This document shows, one piece after another, positions 49,359 through 58,855 of a stretch of 64,000 bases of DNA. Origin of the DNA: Brevibacillus_H ginsengisoli (GTDB lineage Bacteria > Bacillota > Bacilli > Brevibacillales > Brevibacillaceae); the NCBI RefSeq assembly GCF_050113715.1, contig NZ_JBNJQR010000004.1, forward strand, positions 310,001-374,000, given 5' to 3'. A program made the translations under genes and the position numbers. The notes beneath the pieces were generated by a model that saw nothing but the letters and a program-made list of their open reading frames with translations, was not told the origin of the DNA and ran no database searches. Position 1 is the stretch's first letter. Each line of letters opens with the position of its first letter.

Positions 49359-50724
49359 GTACCTTTCCACCTCCTGCTTTAGATTTGGCTGGGATTATCT
49401 TAGAGGAGCCATTCGCCAGTTCTACCACCCATGTCGGCGAGAGCTCCACGTACCCTTGATAACTGACGTTTTCATACGCCAAGTATGCTCTTGTAATCAT
49501 ATTGACGTCAACATTCTGCGCTCGTAGCACTTGGTATAACTCTGGCCCAGACATAATCGTCCACTCTTTAAAATTGATGTAGCGGTCCAAATCAATAATC
49601 GGTTGTTTAAGTGAAACAATCTGGCCTTGCTCTGAATTAACAACAACTTCATCAAAAGAGGAATTATCTTTGGAGATCATCGGATAGGCCCCAAGATACT
49701 GCCTGAACGAAATGACATCGCCGTCTCCCGCATGTTCTTCAATTCGTTCAAAGCGGAATGTATCCGTCCAACCAAGATGCTGGTTAATGAAGTTGACGGC
49801 GCCGCGTAGTTTGTCTTCTGTGGTCAGGTTCTCTTTTTGTTGCGGTAAAACAGGATCGGTATACGTCATCATCGGCTGGCCTGGCCGGATTTGAATCGAT
49901 CTGGTTCCGTCCGTAAAAATAACGGTTCCGTCCCGCTCTACTACTTGTCTTACCAATGAAGGGTCTAAGAAGAACGCCTGAATCAGCCCTTCGTTCGGGA
50001 TCGGCTTGATTGAATACAAGAATTGACGCATTTTGAACGACTCTTTTGGCAGATAGTAGATTTTCCAATAATCCGTGAGCTGGGTATTCGGAACTAGTGA
50101 ATTATGTGTTCGCGCCGCCTTTAAAATTTGTTCTGGAAGGTGTTTGCCCAAAGGCAAGAACGACTCCCGTAAATCTTTGGAACTTACAACCGTCCGCGCC
50201 CGAATAATTCGCTGGTCATCATCTGACAGAAACAACGCATACACCATATCTTCCCGTTCTTCATAATACAGCCAAATCCGATTAATTCCTTTGAGATCCC
50301 CTTCAATCTCCCCGCGGAACGTAAAGAACTGACTGATCAGCGAAAGCGGAACCGTTGAACGAAACTGAATTTCTATTCCCTGCTTGTCCTTGGTTAGTGA
50401 CTGCCACTTCTCGCCAGTCAGCGGAAAGTAGGCAAAATCATAAAAGTACCACTTACTCATCAACGAACTTAATACACGAAATTGAGCGTCATTTGCGTTG
50501 GCTCTGGTATGATGGTCATTTCCATAATGGAAGACAATCGATTCTGGTTCAATTAGTTCCTCCAGCTGTTTCGATTGCCCCACAGTCTTGGAGTCAACAT
50601 ACGTCGTTGGCGCAATCAGCTCAAACTTCGGTTGGTTCTGCCAAAGCAACCAGGTTAAAACGAAACTGGTCAGCACCAAAACATTAAGTAGCACAGATTT
50701 TGTTGTTTCTCTCCAATTATTCAA
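49345..50724 (-). CDS. yycH: Two-component system activity regulator YycH
   Basis: 459 residues if started at the TTG at 50724 (LNNWRETTKSVLLNVLVLTS), which has GGTGG five bases before it; GTG at 50733 is an alternative. One N-terminal helix (SVLLNVLVLTSFVLTWLLW), then a large external domain. YycH binds WalK through its membrane helix and tunes its kinase activity. The start lies inside the end of walK, which indicates coupling. Confidence 0.88.
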   Translation of the reverse strand: MNNWRETTKSVLLNVLVLTSFVLTWLLWQNQPKFELIAPTTYVDSKTVGQSKQLEELIEPESIVFHYGNDHHTRANANDAQFRVLSSLMSKWYFYDFAYFPLTGEKWQSLTKDKQGIEIQFRSTVPLSLISQFFTFRGEIEGDLKGINRIWLYYEEREDMVYALFLSDDDQRIIRARTVVSSKDLRESFLPLGKHLPEQILKAARTHNSLVPNTQLTDYWKIYYLPKESFKMRQFLYSIKPIPNEGLIQAFFLDPSLVRQVVERDGTVIFTDGTRSIQIRPGQPMMTYTDPVLPQQKENLTTEDKLRGAVNFINQHLGWTDTFRFERIEEHAGDGDVISFRQYLGAYPMISKDNSSFDEVVVNSEQGQIVSLKQPIIDLDRYINFKEWTIMSGPELYQVLRAQNVDVNMITRAYLAYENVSYQGYVELSPTWVVELANGSSKIIPAKSKAGGGKVRGLE

Positions 50725-52549
50725 CCTGCCCACCCCGATCCGCAAATGGCAACCAGAAAGCAACCGTTGTCCCTTCATTTAACTCACTGGTAATTTCAAT
50801 ATCCGATCCGTGGGACTGGACTAATTCCCGGGCAATAGCCAGCCCTAGTCCGGTTCCCCCCTGACTGCGTGATCGTGCCTTATCTACTCGGTAAAAGCGC
50901 TCGAATATCCGGCGGAGATCCCGCTTTGGAATACCAATCCCCGTATCCATAATCCATACGTTCACTCTTCTGGTCTCGGGATTGGCTTCGGCCTGAATGA
51001 CGACTGAGCCGCCGCTGGTCGTATATTTAATCGCATTCGAGATTAGGTTGTCCAATACTTGGGTAATGGCATCCTGATCCGCGTAGACTTCTGGCAGAGA
51101 ATCTGGAACCTCCAACCGCAACTGGATTCCGCCCTGTTCCGCTTGCATCGAAAAGCGATCCGCGGCATAGTGAATCAGCTGCCTGAAATCGATTACTCTA
51201 GGTTTGATTTGGCTGCCTTGTGAATCCAGTCTGGACAGTTGAAGCAAATCATTCACGAGACGAATCATCCGCTCCGTTTCATTCATTGTAACACCAAGAA
51301 ACCGCTGAGATATCTCAGGGTCGGAATTGGCTCCATCCAATAAGGCCTCCACATAGCTTTTAATGGTCGTTAAAGGAGTCCTCAACTCGTGTGAAACATT
51401 GGCGACAAACTCACGTCTCTGTTGTTCCAGACGAGCTTGCTCGGTTACGTCTTGCAGAACGGCAATCAGGCCACCTTTTTTCCCGCTATCCTGTTGGAGC
51501 GGTGTAAATGTGACACGAAGGAGAATGGTTTCTCGATTCGCCAGCATCATCTCGAGTAGAAGCGGGGCAGATTCCGCAAACAGCGGCATTTCTTCTTCAG
51601 GTGGAAGGCGCAGTACATCGTAGAGCGTTTGACTGTGCGAAAGGGCGTCACCCACCTTCACTTCCAGCATTTCCTCGGCCGAACGGTTCATGAGAATAAT
51701 TCGTCCCTCCCGATCGGTCGCAATCACGCCATCGCTCATATTGGCCAGCACCTGTGACAGCTTCTCCCGTTCTTCTTCCTGTTCCACAATCGCTTCTTGC
51801 AGTCGTCTGGTCATATAGTTAAAGGCCATGCCTAACTGCCCGATCTCGTCCTCGTTGTACACCTGAACGGTTCGGTTAAAATCTCCGTTAGCCACTGCCT
51901 TCGCTTGTCGGGTCATCTCTTTTACTGGAGTTGTGATGGTTCGCGCCAGCACCACGCCCAAACCAGCAGTCAAAATCAAGGCAATCCCTGTACCAACTGC
52001 TAGAATGTTGGTGATCTTGCTGATCGTCGTGTACATATCCTCCATCGTGGCCACCATGTAGACAACACCGTAGACGACATTACCCTTTTTGACAGGAATG
52101 ACTAACATCTTCACCCGATGGCCTGTTTGAGGATCAATACGCAGCGCCTCATTACGTGTACCCATCAAGGCAATCGTAACTTCGCTTTGCGCCGTTTTTT
52201 GACCAATGATCCCCTTGTTGTCTTCATTCGTACTAATGATCGTTCCATTCTGATCGATGATGCGGACGTTCGCTTTCAAGCCGACCAGATTGTGAACCAG
52301 ATTATCAATATCTGCTTTGACGCTGGCATCATCATGCTTCTCATCGATGGGTGTACTTAGGTACTTGCCCAAATGTGTAGCCAACAAAGATGCCTGTGCG
52401 TTCAATGTCTCGTTAAAGTTGTTCGTGTAATAGCTCTCTACCTCGCGGGCAAAGTACGCTCCAATAAACTGCATCGCAATGAGAATCAACAGCATATAAA
52501 TGACGACTAACTTCCATTGAATCGTCTTGAATAATTTGGAGCGAGTCAT
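50717..52549 (-). CDS. walK: Sensor histidine kinase WalK
   Basis: 610 residues. Two membrane helices (about 13-31 and 180-203) enclose an extracellular PAS-like (PDC) domain. HAMP, a PAS domain (LANMSDGVIATDREGRII), the dimerisation helix with the phospho-His (FVANVSHELRTPLTTIKS), and the ATPase domain (NLISNAIKYT, DTGIGIP, GTGLGLA) follow in order. It senses cell-wall status and phosphorylates WalR; essential in most Firmicutes. TAATG overlap with walR. Confidence 0.96.
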   Translation of the reverse strand: MTRSKLFKTIQWKLVVIYMLLILIAMQFIGAYFAREVESYYTNNFNETLNAQASLLATHLGKYLSTPIDEKHDDASVKADIDNLVHNLVGLKANVRIIDQNGTIISTNEDNKGIIGQKTAQSEVTIALMGTRNEALRIDPQTGHRVKMLVIPVKKGNVVYGVVYMVATMEDMYTTISKITNILAVGTGIALILTAGLGVVLARTITTPVKEMTRQAKAVANGDFNRTVQVYNEDEIGQLGMAFNYMTRRLQEAIVEQEEEREKLSQVLANMSDGVIATDREGRIILMNRSAEEMLEVKVGDALSHSQTLYDVLRLPPEEEMPLFAESAPLLLEMMLANRETILLRVTFTPLQQDSGKKGGLIAVLQDVTEQARLEQQRREFVANVSHELRTPLTTIKSYVEALLDGANSDPEISQRFLGVTMNETERMIRLVNDLLQLSRLDSQGSQIKPRVIDFRQLIHYAADRFSMQAEQGGIQLRLEVPDSLPEVYADQDAITQVLDNLISNAIKYTTSGGSVVIQAEANPETRRVNVWIMDTGIGIPKRDLRRIFERFYRVDKARSRSQGGTGLGLAIARELVQSHGSDIEITSELNEGTTVAFWLPFADRGGQVE

Positions 52550-53253
52550 TACAACGTTCCTCCAAGACTCGGATTACGCAGTGTATAACCCAACCCCCGT
52601 CTTGTAATGATATATTTCGGCTGGCTGGGATCATCCTCAATTTTCTCACGCAAGCGACGAACCGTTACATCCACAGTACGAACATCGCCAAAGTAATCAA
52701 ATCCCCAAACCGCTTGCAATAAATGCTCCCGGGTCAGCACTTGCCCCTGGTGCCTTGCAAGATATACCAGCAGCTCGAACTCCCGATGAGTTAATTCCAG
52801 TGTCTCTCCAAACTTGGACACCGTATAGGAATGAGAATCAATCTCTAATTCATGAATACGTAGGAGATGGCTTCCACGATCAGCTGTTTTGGGCTTTTGC
52901 CTCCGCAAATGGGCTTTTACCCTCGCTAAAAGCTCTCTTGCACTAAATGGCTTCGTCACATAATCATCCGCGCCAAGTTCTAGACCTAGCACCTTATCCA
53001 GCTCAGAATCCTTGGCCGTCAGCATAATAATTGGCATCTCATACTCCTGGCGAACGATTCGGCAGACGTCCATTCCGTCTCGTCCAGGCAACATGACATC
53101 CAGTAGAATCAAATCAGGTTTCTCCGCGTGTACCAATTCGATTACACTCTCTCCATCATAAGCGCAAATTACCTGATAGCCTTCCTTTTCCAAGGTAAAC
53201 TTCAGAATGTCCGCAATTGGTCTTTCATCATCCACCACGAGAAGCTTTGCCAT
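52549..53253 (-). CDS. walR: Response regulator WalR
   Basis: 234 residues, OmpR family. Receiver with Asp9-Asp10 and phospho-Asp in LILLDVMLPGRDG, Lys in YVTKPFSAREL, and a C-terminal winged helix (ELTHREFELLVYLARHQGQV, RTVDVTVRRLREKIE, RRGLGYTLR). Master regulator of autolysins and wall turnover. First gene of walR-walK-yycH-yycI-walJ. Confidence 0.96.
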   Translation of the reverse strand: MAKLLVVDDERPIADILKFTLEKEGYQVICAYDGESVIELVHAEKPDLILLDVMLPGRDGMDVCRIVRQEYEMPIIMLTAKDSELDKVLGLELGADDYVTKPFSARELLARVKAHLRRQKPKTADRGSHLLRIHELEIDSHSYTVSKFGETLELTHREFELLVYLARHQGQVLTREHLLQAVWGFDYFGDVRTVDVTVRRLREKIEDDPSQPKYIITRRGLGYTLRNPSLGGTL

Positions 53254-53329
53254 AAACGTTCACCTCTTTTCTAACTACTCCAATTCCACTCATTTTGTTT
53301 AAATTCCTGCCATTTATGCCTTTATCAAA

Positions 53330-53366
53330 ATAAGGAAGGCCGCTCCCCAACGGAACCGGCCCCTAT
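53330..53366 (-). terminator. Terminator between the M23 peptidase gene and walR
   Basis: GGCCG ... CGGCC hairpin with extended partial pairing, followed on the minus strand by TTCCTTATTTTG. It lies 21 bases past the stop of the peptidase gene. Confidence 0.6.
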
Positions 53367-53386
53367 GTTTCAGTTATTTTATTATA

Positions 53387-54889
53387 CTATTTTCTCAGGT
53401 AAGTAGCTGGATTCTGGAGTGCACCGTTCTTGTGAATCTCAAAGTGTACGTGTACACCTGTTGAGTCACCCGTAGAGCCCATTATTCCCAGCGCTTTCCC
53501 TTGAGGGACAACTTCTCCTACTTGCACGTCAATTGAACGCATATGCCCATACAAAGTGACTAAGCCATTGCCGTGATCAATTGTAACCGAATTCCCATAA
53601 TCTCCATTCCAGCCTGCCTGAATGACACGACCATTATCGGCTGCACGGATTGTTCCCGAACCAGCAATGTCGATCCCTTTATGCAGTCTGCCCCAACGCA
53701 TGCCAAATCCGCTGCTGACATAGCCTCTGGCAGGCCAAATAAATCTGCCTGTACCACGGGAAGGAATTACTTTGGTTCCACGTTCTACGACTTTCGCTAC
53801 CGGGTTAGAGACAATTTGTTGATTCACTACTTCACGACTTACAACTTGTCCATTTTCCTTGGTAACTTTATAGGTTACTCTTTTGGTGCCCTCTTTGCCT
53901 TCCTGAACGACTTTGGTTTCGCCTTTTGGCATCGAGCTGTTGGCTTTGGTTTGTTCTGTATACTGAATCGTTTCGTCTTGCGCCTTTTCTTCTGTTACCT
54001 GAACAGTTACCAAAGGTCGCTGTGCTGTTACGTTAATCTCTTGTCCTAATTTCAATACGGTGTTCTCCGTGATCCCTGGATTGTTGGCATAAATATCCTT
54101 TGATCGGATACCGTATTTGGCTGCAATGCAACCGATACAGTCGCCTGGCTGTACGACGTGTACAACCTGCTTAAATGTCCCTTTGCGAAGCAGCTCCTCC
54201 AGCTTGTCCGCATCAAGAACCTGAGCGGCTGGAGCGGAATCGGTCTTGGTATCGACTGTTTCCTTAAACTTCACTTGTTTCTTAGCATCCTTGACTGCGT
54301 CATTAATGGAAGCAGCAACCGCTGATTTTTTCTTCGATTCTGTCGGGACTACACCGCCAAAGCTTTGCTTGATATCCGCGAGTACCTTATCGGCTGTCGC
54401 TTGATCAGGCGCATACCCAACAGCTTGTCCATTCACGATAATTTTAACCGCTTCCACCTTTATGTTTGATTCCTGTGATAAAGCGGCAATCGCGGCATTG
54501 TTATCAAAGTTAGGCTTAAAGCCTTTCTCTTCCGTATACGTAATATAATCGGACATTTTTAGGCTCAACCCATTATGCTTCGCTTGTTCTTCTTTTAGTT
54601 TGGCTTCTGCCCATTTATTGACGACATCTGGGTTATCAACAACACCCATTTCCTTGCCGTTCACGTTCACATGGTAAACTGTATGTACATTGGATTGATA
54701 GTAATATGTAGACAAGCCTCCGATTGAAGCCGTTAGGAATAGAACTGCGGAGATAATACTTGCTTGTTTCTTGTTGTTTTCTACGTAAGACCAAGCTTTC
54801 TTTGTGAAATCTTTGGCCCTCTGACTGTTGCTTCGAAGGAACGTACCCGTTCGTTGCGTAAGCCAGATCTTCCAATCAACCGACTGCAT
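53387..54889 (-). CDS. LysM-G5-M23 cell-wall endopeptidase
   Basis: 500 residues. A cytosolic N-terminus of about 40 residues, one membrane helix (ASIISAVLFLTASIGGLSTYYY), an unassigned domain with NGQAVGYAPDQATADKVL repeats, a LysM domain (HVVQPGDCIGCIAAKYGI ... NPGITENTVLKLGQEINV), a G5 domain (VTEEKAQDETIQYTE ...) and a C-terminal M23 peptidase. The zinc site is HKGID, HMRS and HVHFEI. It is a DD- or LD-endopeptidase-type peptidoglycan hydrolase for growth and division. The CIGC in the LysM domain is uncommon. Position upstream of walR fits WalR-controlled wall hydrolases. Confidence 0.92.
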   Translation of the reverse strand: MQSVDWKIWLTQRTGTFLRSNSQRAKDFTKKAWSYVENNKKQASIISAVLFLTASIGGLSTYYYQSNVHTVYHVNVNGKEMGVVDNPDVVNKWAEAKLKEEQAKHNGLSLKMSDYITYTEEKGFKPNFDNNAAIAALSQESNIKVEAVKIIVNGQAVGYAPDQATADKVLADIKQSFGGVVPTESKKKSAVAASINDAVKDAKKQVKFKETVDTKTDSAPAAQVLDADKLEELLRKGTFKQVVHVVQPGDCIGCIAAKYGIRSKDIYANNPGITENTVLKLGQEINVTAQRPLVTVQVTEEKAQDETIQYTEQTKANSSMPKGETKVVQEGKEGTKRVTYKVTKENGQVVSREVVNQQIVSNPVAKVVERGTKVIPSRGTGRFIWPARGYVSSGFGMRWGRLHKGIDIAGSGTIRAADNGRVIQAGWNGDYGNSVTIDHGNGLVTLYGHMRSIDVQVGEVVPQGKALGIMGSTGDSTGVHVHFEIHKNGALQNPATYLRK

Positions 54890-55104
54890 TATATCCCTCC
54901 CCGAAAAAATTTTGAGTTCTAGGTCTAACAGAATATTCTCATAAATTCGGTATTTGGTTTTTTCTACCTAATTCAACAGTGAAATTCTTCCAAAATACCT
55001 ATGAAAATCACTATTACGACTTTACCATAAGAAAGATTACCTCATCAAGTGTTAAATCTCGTCGAATAACCTCGAACCATAAGTATCATAATATGTACAT
55101 AGTT

Positions 55105-55125
55105 TTGTAAAAAATGGTTTACAAT
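55105..55125 (+). promoter_or_regulatory. Inverted repeat TTGTAAA-N6-TTTACAA
   Basis: Seven-base perfect arms at about 55106-55125, overlapping TACAAT (55120-55125), a likely -10 box for the gene at 55160. It is a candidate operator. The rest of 54890-55104 shows no gene. Confidence 0.4.
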
Positions 55126-55159
55126 TGTCCAAAATTGTAAAAAAAGGAGATTGTTCCTC

Positions 55160-55534
55160 ATGGATGTAACCCGTAACATTCTTGCTGGGTTTAAATCGTT
55201 AGATGCGGCAGATCGTGCGTCTAAAGCCCTACAACAAGCTGGCTTTGAAACCGTTCAAGTCGATAGTGTGGGTCAATATCCCGGTGAAGGCGTTGAGAAA
55301 GTCATGAATCCAATCACAGGCGAGATTCCAGGCTTAGGGAATCTGACCTTGGATGCTGATTTCCAAAATGGACGCGACGCCAGTGTGTTAGCCGCAGCCG
55401 ATCCTAGTGCGAGTGGAATGTCGGATGGCGGCCAGGATGCAATCGGCTCCAGTGTATTACTTACCGCAGTTGTCCCTGAGAATAGAGGAAACGAAGCAAC
55501 CGAACTCATCCGCTCGTTCGGCGGAAAAGTATAA
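55160..55534 (+). CDS. Conserved hypothetical protein
   Basis: 124 residues from the ATG at 55160, with AGGAGA nine bases upstream; a TTG at 55151 is too close to that site. The N-terminal part (ILAGFKSLDAADRASKALQQ, then GFETVQVDSVGQYPGEGVEK) has the beta-alpha-beta form seen in stress-type proteins that begin with a flavour of YflT. A Gly/Asp/Ala-rich centre and a C-terminal strand-helix (VLLTAVVPENRGNEATELIRSFG) follow. Soluble, function unknown. A strong terminator follows. Confidence 0.7.
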   Translation: MDVTRNILAGFKSLDAADRASKALQQAGFETVQVDSVGQYPGEGVEKVMNPITGEIPGLGNLTLDADFQNGRDASVLAAADPSASGMSDGGQDAIGSSVLLTAVVPENRGNEATELIRSFGGKV

Positions 55535-55539
55535 CAGGC

Positions 55540-55578
55540 GCCACCTTTCCCTCTTATATAAGGAAAGGTGGCTATTTT
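55540..55578 (+). terminator. Terminator after the gene at 55160
   Basis: GCCACCTTTCC / GGAAAGGTGGC with an 11-base loop and TATTTTCG behind it. It lies between convergent genes. Confidence 0.8.
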
Positions 55579-55588
55579 CGTTGAATCA

Positions 55589-55804
55589 TTAGCGTCTGAC
55601 CTCAACCATAGAGGTTACATCTCGAAGCGCAAGTCGACGGAAAGATGTCATTTCTGTATTTTCTTTCTCATACGTTGTAATGAAGCAGATATATCCTTTG
55701 CTTACATGAGACATGGTGCCATTAATCACAATGCCGTTATACATTTTCACTTCAACCTTTTTGCCGATCAACTTCATCGCTTTGGAATCAAATCCGAATT
55801 TCAT
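55589..55804 (-). CDS. Small LSm-like protein
   Basis: 71 residues, start ATG with GAGGTG seven bases upstream. The sequence IGKKVEVKMYNGIVINGTM followed by YICFITTYEKE and LRDVTSMVEVR has the five-strand pattern of a small Sm/LSm barrel (K-V-x-V-x-x-x-x-G-x-x-x-x-G). RNA binding is possible but unproven. No operon partner. Confidence 0.6.
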   Translation of the reverse strand: MKFGFDSKAMKLIGKKVEVKMYNGIVINGTMSHVSKGYICFITTYEKENTEMTSFRRLALRDVTSMVEVRR

Positions 55805-55961
55805 TACTCAACACCTCATTTTGTTGTGGTATGGGATACCATATGCCCAGAAGGCTGTAACTGGTGACTGTCCTCTTGATCATTTTTGGAAAAAACTTTT
55901 AACAGCTTGACCATGTGTATTGAAACTGTAAGGAGCAACTGGCGAAAAACAGATGAACATA

Positions 55962-55990
55962 AAAAAGACCGTCTATTGAGACGGTCTTTT
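55962..55990 (-). terminator. Terminator after purA
   Basis: AAAAGACCGTCT / AGACGGTCTTTT with a 4-base loop, 22 bases past the purA stop. Confidence 0.85.
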
Positions 55991-56011
55991 CGCTTGATAC
56001 GCAATTATTTG

Positions 56012-57298
56012 TTACGCGTAAATTCCTCGAACCACAACAGTTTGCTCACGGTCAGGACCAACTGAGAAGATCGAGAGCGGAATTCCTGTTAATTGGGTAA
56101 TACGCTCGATATAGTGACGAGCATTCTCAGGGAGATCGTTAATGTTAGTAACACCCGTAATATCTTCAGTCCAACCTGGTAGGTCTTCATAAACTGGCTC
56201 ACACTTCGCCAGAATACGCAAGTTAGCCGGGAACTCTTCAATGATCTCACCATTGTATTTATAAGCGGTACAAATACGCAGCGTCTCAATTCCAGTCAAT
56301 GTATCTAGCTTGGTAACAGCCAATCCGGTGATTCCACTAACGCGACGTGCGTGACGTACAACCACACTGTCAAACCACCCAATTCGACGTGGGCGGCCTG
56401 TTACTGTTCCAAATTCTGCTCCAACTTCGCGGATATGGTCACCTGTTTCATCCAACAATTCAGTTGCGAATGGGCCATCACCCACGCGTGTTGTATACGC
56501 TTTGGCTACACCAATTACTTGGTGAATTTTCGATGGTCCTACACCAGAGCCAATGGTTACACCACCAGCAATCGGGTTGGAAGAAGTGACATAAGGATAG
56601 GTTCCTTGGTCAATATCAAGCATAACGCCTTGAGCACCTTCAAACAGGACACGATTCCCTTTATCAATCACATCATTCAATATAACTGATGTATCTGTCA
56701 CATATTGACGTATAATTTCAGCGTATCCAAGGTATTCTTCCAAGATATCTTTTAATTCAAATCCAGTCGTGTTATACAGTTTCTCAAGAACACGGTTTTT
56801 CTCAACAAGATTCTGAGTTAACTTACGCTCGAATTCTTCTGGATCCATTAAATCAGCGATACGAATACCGCTGCGCGCAGCTTTATCCATGTAAGCAGGT
56901 CCAATCCCTTTACGGGTGGTACCAATTTTATTTTCACCCTTATTATCTTCTTCAACGCTATCCAGTTTGATATGGTAAGGCATGATAACATGAGCACGAT
57001 TGCTGATTTTCAAATTCTTAGTGGAGAATCCGAAGCTATGAATGTACTCCAATTCTTTTACGAGTGCTTTCGGATCAATAACCATCCCGTTACCGATCAC
57101 GCAAACCTTGTCTTTATAAAAGATTCCAGATGGAATCAAATTCAACTTGTACTTATTTCCACCAAAAATAATGGTGTGGCCTGCGTTATTCCCCCCTTGA
57201 TAGCGAGCAACAACCTCAGCTGATTCTGCTAAGTAATCTGTAATTTTACCTTTACCTTCATCGCCCCATTGGCTCCCGACGACAACTACAGTTGACAT
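56012..57298 (-). CDS. purA: Adenylosuccinate synthetase
   Basis: 428 residues. Joins IMP and aspartate using GTP, the first step to AMP. GSQWGDEGKGKITDYLAE (P-loop, catalytic Asp), QGGNNAGHTI, GTTRKGIGPAY, FEGAQGVMLDIDQGTYPYVTSSN and TTRVGDGPFATEL are all present. Full length. Two PurR boxes lie upstream, so it is probably repressed by PurR. Confidence 0.97.
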   Translation of the reverse strand: MSTVVVVGSQWGDEGKGKITDYLAESAEVVARYQGGNNAGHTIIFGGNKYKLNLIPSGIFYKDKVCVIGNGMVIDPKALVKELEYIHSFGFSTKNLKISNRAHVIMPYHIKLDSVEEDNKGENKIGTTRKGIGPAYMDKAARSGIRIADLMDPEEFERKLTQNLVEKNRVLEKLYNTTGFELKDILEEYLGYAEIIRQYVTDTSVILNDVIDKGNRVLFEGAQGVMLDIDQGTYPYVTSSNPIAGGVTIGSGVGPSKIHQVIGVAKAYTTRVGDGPFATELLDETGDHIREVGAEFGTVTGRPRRIGWFDSVVVRHARRVSGITGLAVTKLDTLTGIETLRICTAYKYNGEIIEEFPANLRILAKCEPVYEDLPGWTEDITGVTNINDLPENARHYIERITQLTGIPLSIFSVGPDREQTVVVRGIYA

Positions 57299-57382
57299 GG
57301 AAAAAACCTCCCGATTCTAGTCATATCATACGTTGGGCACAAACAAACTTAGTTTACTAAAGTAAAGTGCGAATGTCAACGT

Positions 57383-57427
57383 AAACACGAACAATTATAA
57401 AAATAAACTCTTAGTATGTTCGGATGT
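57383..57427 (-). promoter_or_regulatory. Pair of PurR boxes in front of purA
   Basis: Plus-strand AAACACGAACAAT (57383-57395) and TATGTTCGGATGT (57415-57427) each match the B. subtilis PurBox (AWWWCCGAACWWT) at 11 of 13 positions, in opposite orientation and 19 bases apart. A TATAAT on the minus strand (57394-57399) overlaps the first box. This is the standard arrangement for PurR repression. Confidence 0.6.
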
Positions 57428-57449
57428 AGCGAAATATATAATCAAAACA

Positions 57450-57480
57450 AAAAAATGTGGCAGTTATTATCCTGCCACAT
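57450..57480 (-). terminator. Terminator overlapping the end of dnaB
   Basis: ATGTGGCAG / CTGCCACAT with an 8-base loop that contains the dnaB stop codon, followed on the minus strand by T5. Confidence 0.75.
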
Positions 57481-58816
57481 CTCGATAGCGATGATCCAAA
57501 CTAACAAATTTATTATATTCTTTTAGGAACGCCAACTCGACTGTCCCGGTTGGGCCGTTACGTTGCTTGGCGATAATAACCTCAATTACGTTTTTGGCTT
57601 CGGATTCCTTATCGTAGTAGTCATCGCGATACAAGAAAGCGACGATATCAGCATCCTGCTCGATGGAACCTGATTCACGAATATCGGACATCATCGGTCG
57701 TTTATCCTGCCGTTGTTCAACGGAACGACTCAGCTGAGACAAGGCGATAACCGGAACATTCAGCTCACGCGCAATTCCTTTTAGCGTACGAGAAATCTCG
57801 GATACTTCCTGCTGTCGGTTATCTCCCTTACCACGGCCATGAATTAACTGCAAGTAGTCGATCAGGATCATTCCCAACCCTCGTTCCTGCTGCAGTCTTC
57901 TGCACTTGGCGCGGATATCCTGTACGGTAACACCTGGTGAGTCATCAATATAAACCGGTGCCTTGGCCAACGTTCCAATCGCCATCGTCAGCTTCTGCCA
58001 ATCATCTTCTTCCAGCCAGCCTGTCCGCATTCGTTGCGCATCCAGGTTGCCCTCGGCACAAATCATACGTTGCACCAGCTGGGAAGCCGCCATCTCTAAT
58101 GAAAAAATAGCGACTGTCTCGCCTGCACGGGCCGCAACATTCTGAGCGACGTTAAGGGCAAAAGCCGTTTTCCCTACTGAAGGACGTGCAGCCAATATGA
58201 TTAAGTCGGAACGCTGAAATCCGGAGGTCATCTTATCCAGATCAGGATAACCGGACGGAATGCCCGTCACATCACCGCGGCGCTGGCTTAAGAATTCGAT
58301 CCGATCATACGTCTCCATCAAAGCATCGCGTATTGGTGTAAACCCGCCGCTGTTGCGATTCTGAGCAATCTCTAAAATATATTTTTCCGCATCGGCAATA
58401 ATCTCTCCAACTTCATCTTCCCGTGAATACCCATCGTTGGCGATCTTCGTAGCCGTCAGAATCAAACGACGGAGCAACGCCTTCTCTTCTACAATACGGG
58501 CGTAGTATTCAATATTGGCAGCTGTCGGAACTGAACTCGCCAGATCGGTTAAATAGGCGACTCCCCCGATTTCCTCCAATAGCTTGGCATCCTGTAGCTC
58601 TGCCGTTACCGTAACGAGATCGACTGGCTCTCCCTTTTCGTAAAGATCCATCATGACCTTAAAGATTCGCTGATGAGAGGAGCGATAAAAGTTTTCGGGG
58701 CGAAGGATTTCGATAGCGGTAATCAGAGCTTCCTTGGCTAGGAACACGGCACCAAGAACGGATTGCTCAGCTTCTATATTTTGCGGTGGCACACGATCCA
58801 TGAACAGCTCGCTCAC
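57467..58816 (-). CDS. dnaB: Replicative DNA helicase
   Basis: 449 residues (called dnaC in B. subtilis). N-terminal DnaB domain (MDRVPPQNIEAEQSVLGAVF), linker helix, and RecA-like helicase domain with Walker A ARPSVGKTAF, Walker B MILIDYLQLI and ALSQLSR, SGSIEQDADIV. It unwinds DNA at the fork. Located between rplI and purA as in other Bacillales. Confidence 0.97.
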   Translation of the reverse strand: MSELFMDRVPPQNIEAEQSVLGAVFLAKEALITAIEILRPENFYRSSHQRIFKVMMDLYEKGEPVDLVTVTAELQDAKLLEEIGGVAYLTDLASSVPTAANIEYYARIVEEKALLRRLILTATKIANDGYSREDEVGEIIADAEKYILEIAQNRNSGGFTPIRDALMETYDRIEFLSQRRGDVTGIPSGYPDLDKMTSGFQRSDLIILAARPSVGKTAFALNVAQNVAARAGETVAIFSLEMAASQLVQRMICAEGNLDAQRMRTGWLEEDDWQKLTMAIGTLAKAPVYIDDSPGVTVQDIRAKCRRLQQERGLGMILIDYLQLIHGRGKGDNRQQEVSEISRTLKGIARELNVPVIALSQLSRSVEQRQDKRPMMSDIRESGSIEQDADIVAFLYRDDYYDKESEAKNVIEVIIAKQRNGPTGTVELAFLKEYNKFVSLDHRYRDVAG

Positions 58817-58855
58817 ATCTTATCCCTCACTTACTGCCTGTTATTTGACTCGTAT

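Noticed and set aside
55816..56004. Minus-strand frame of 62 codons behind purA
   Set aside because: It would begin inside the purA terminator hairpin and has no family match.
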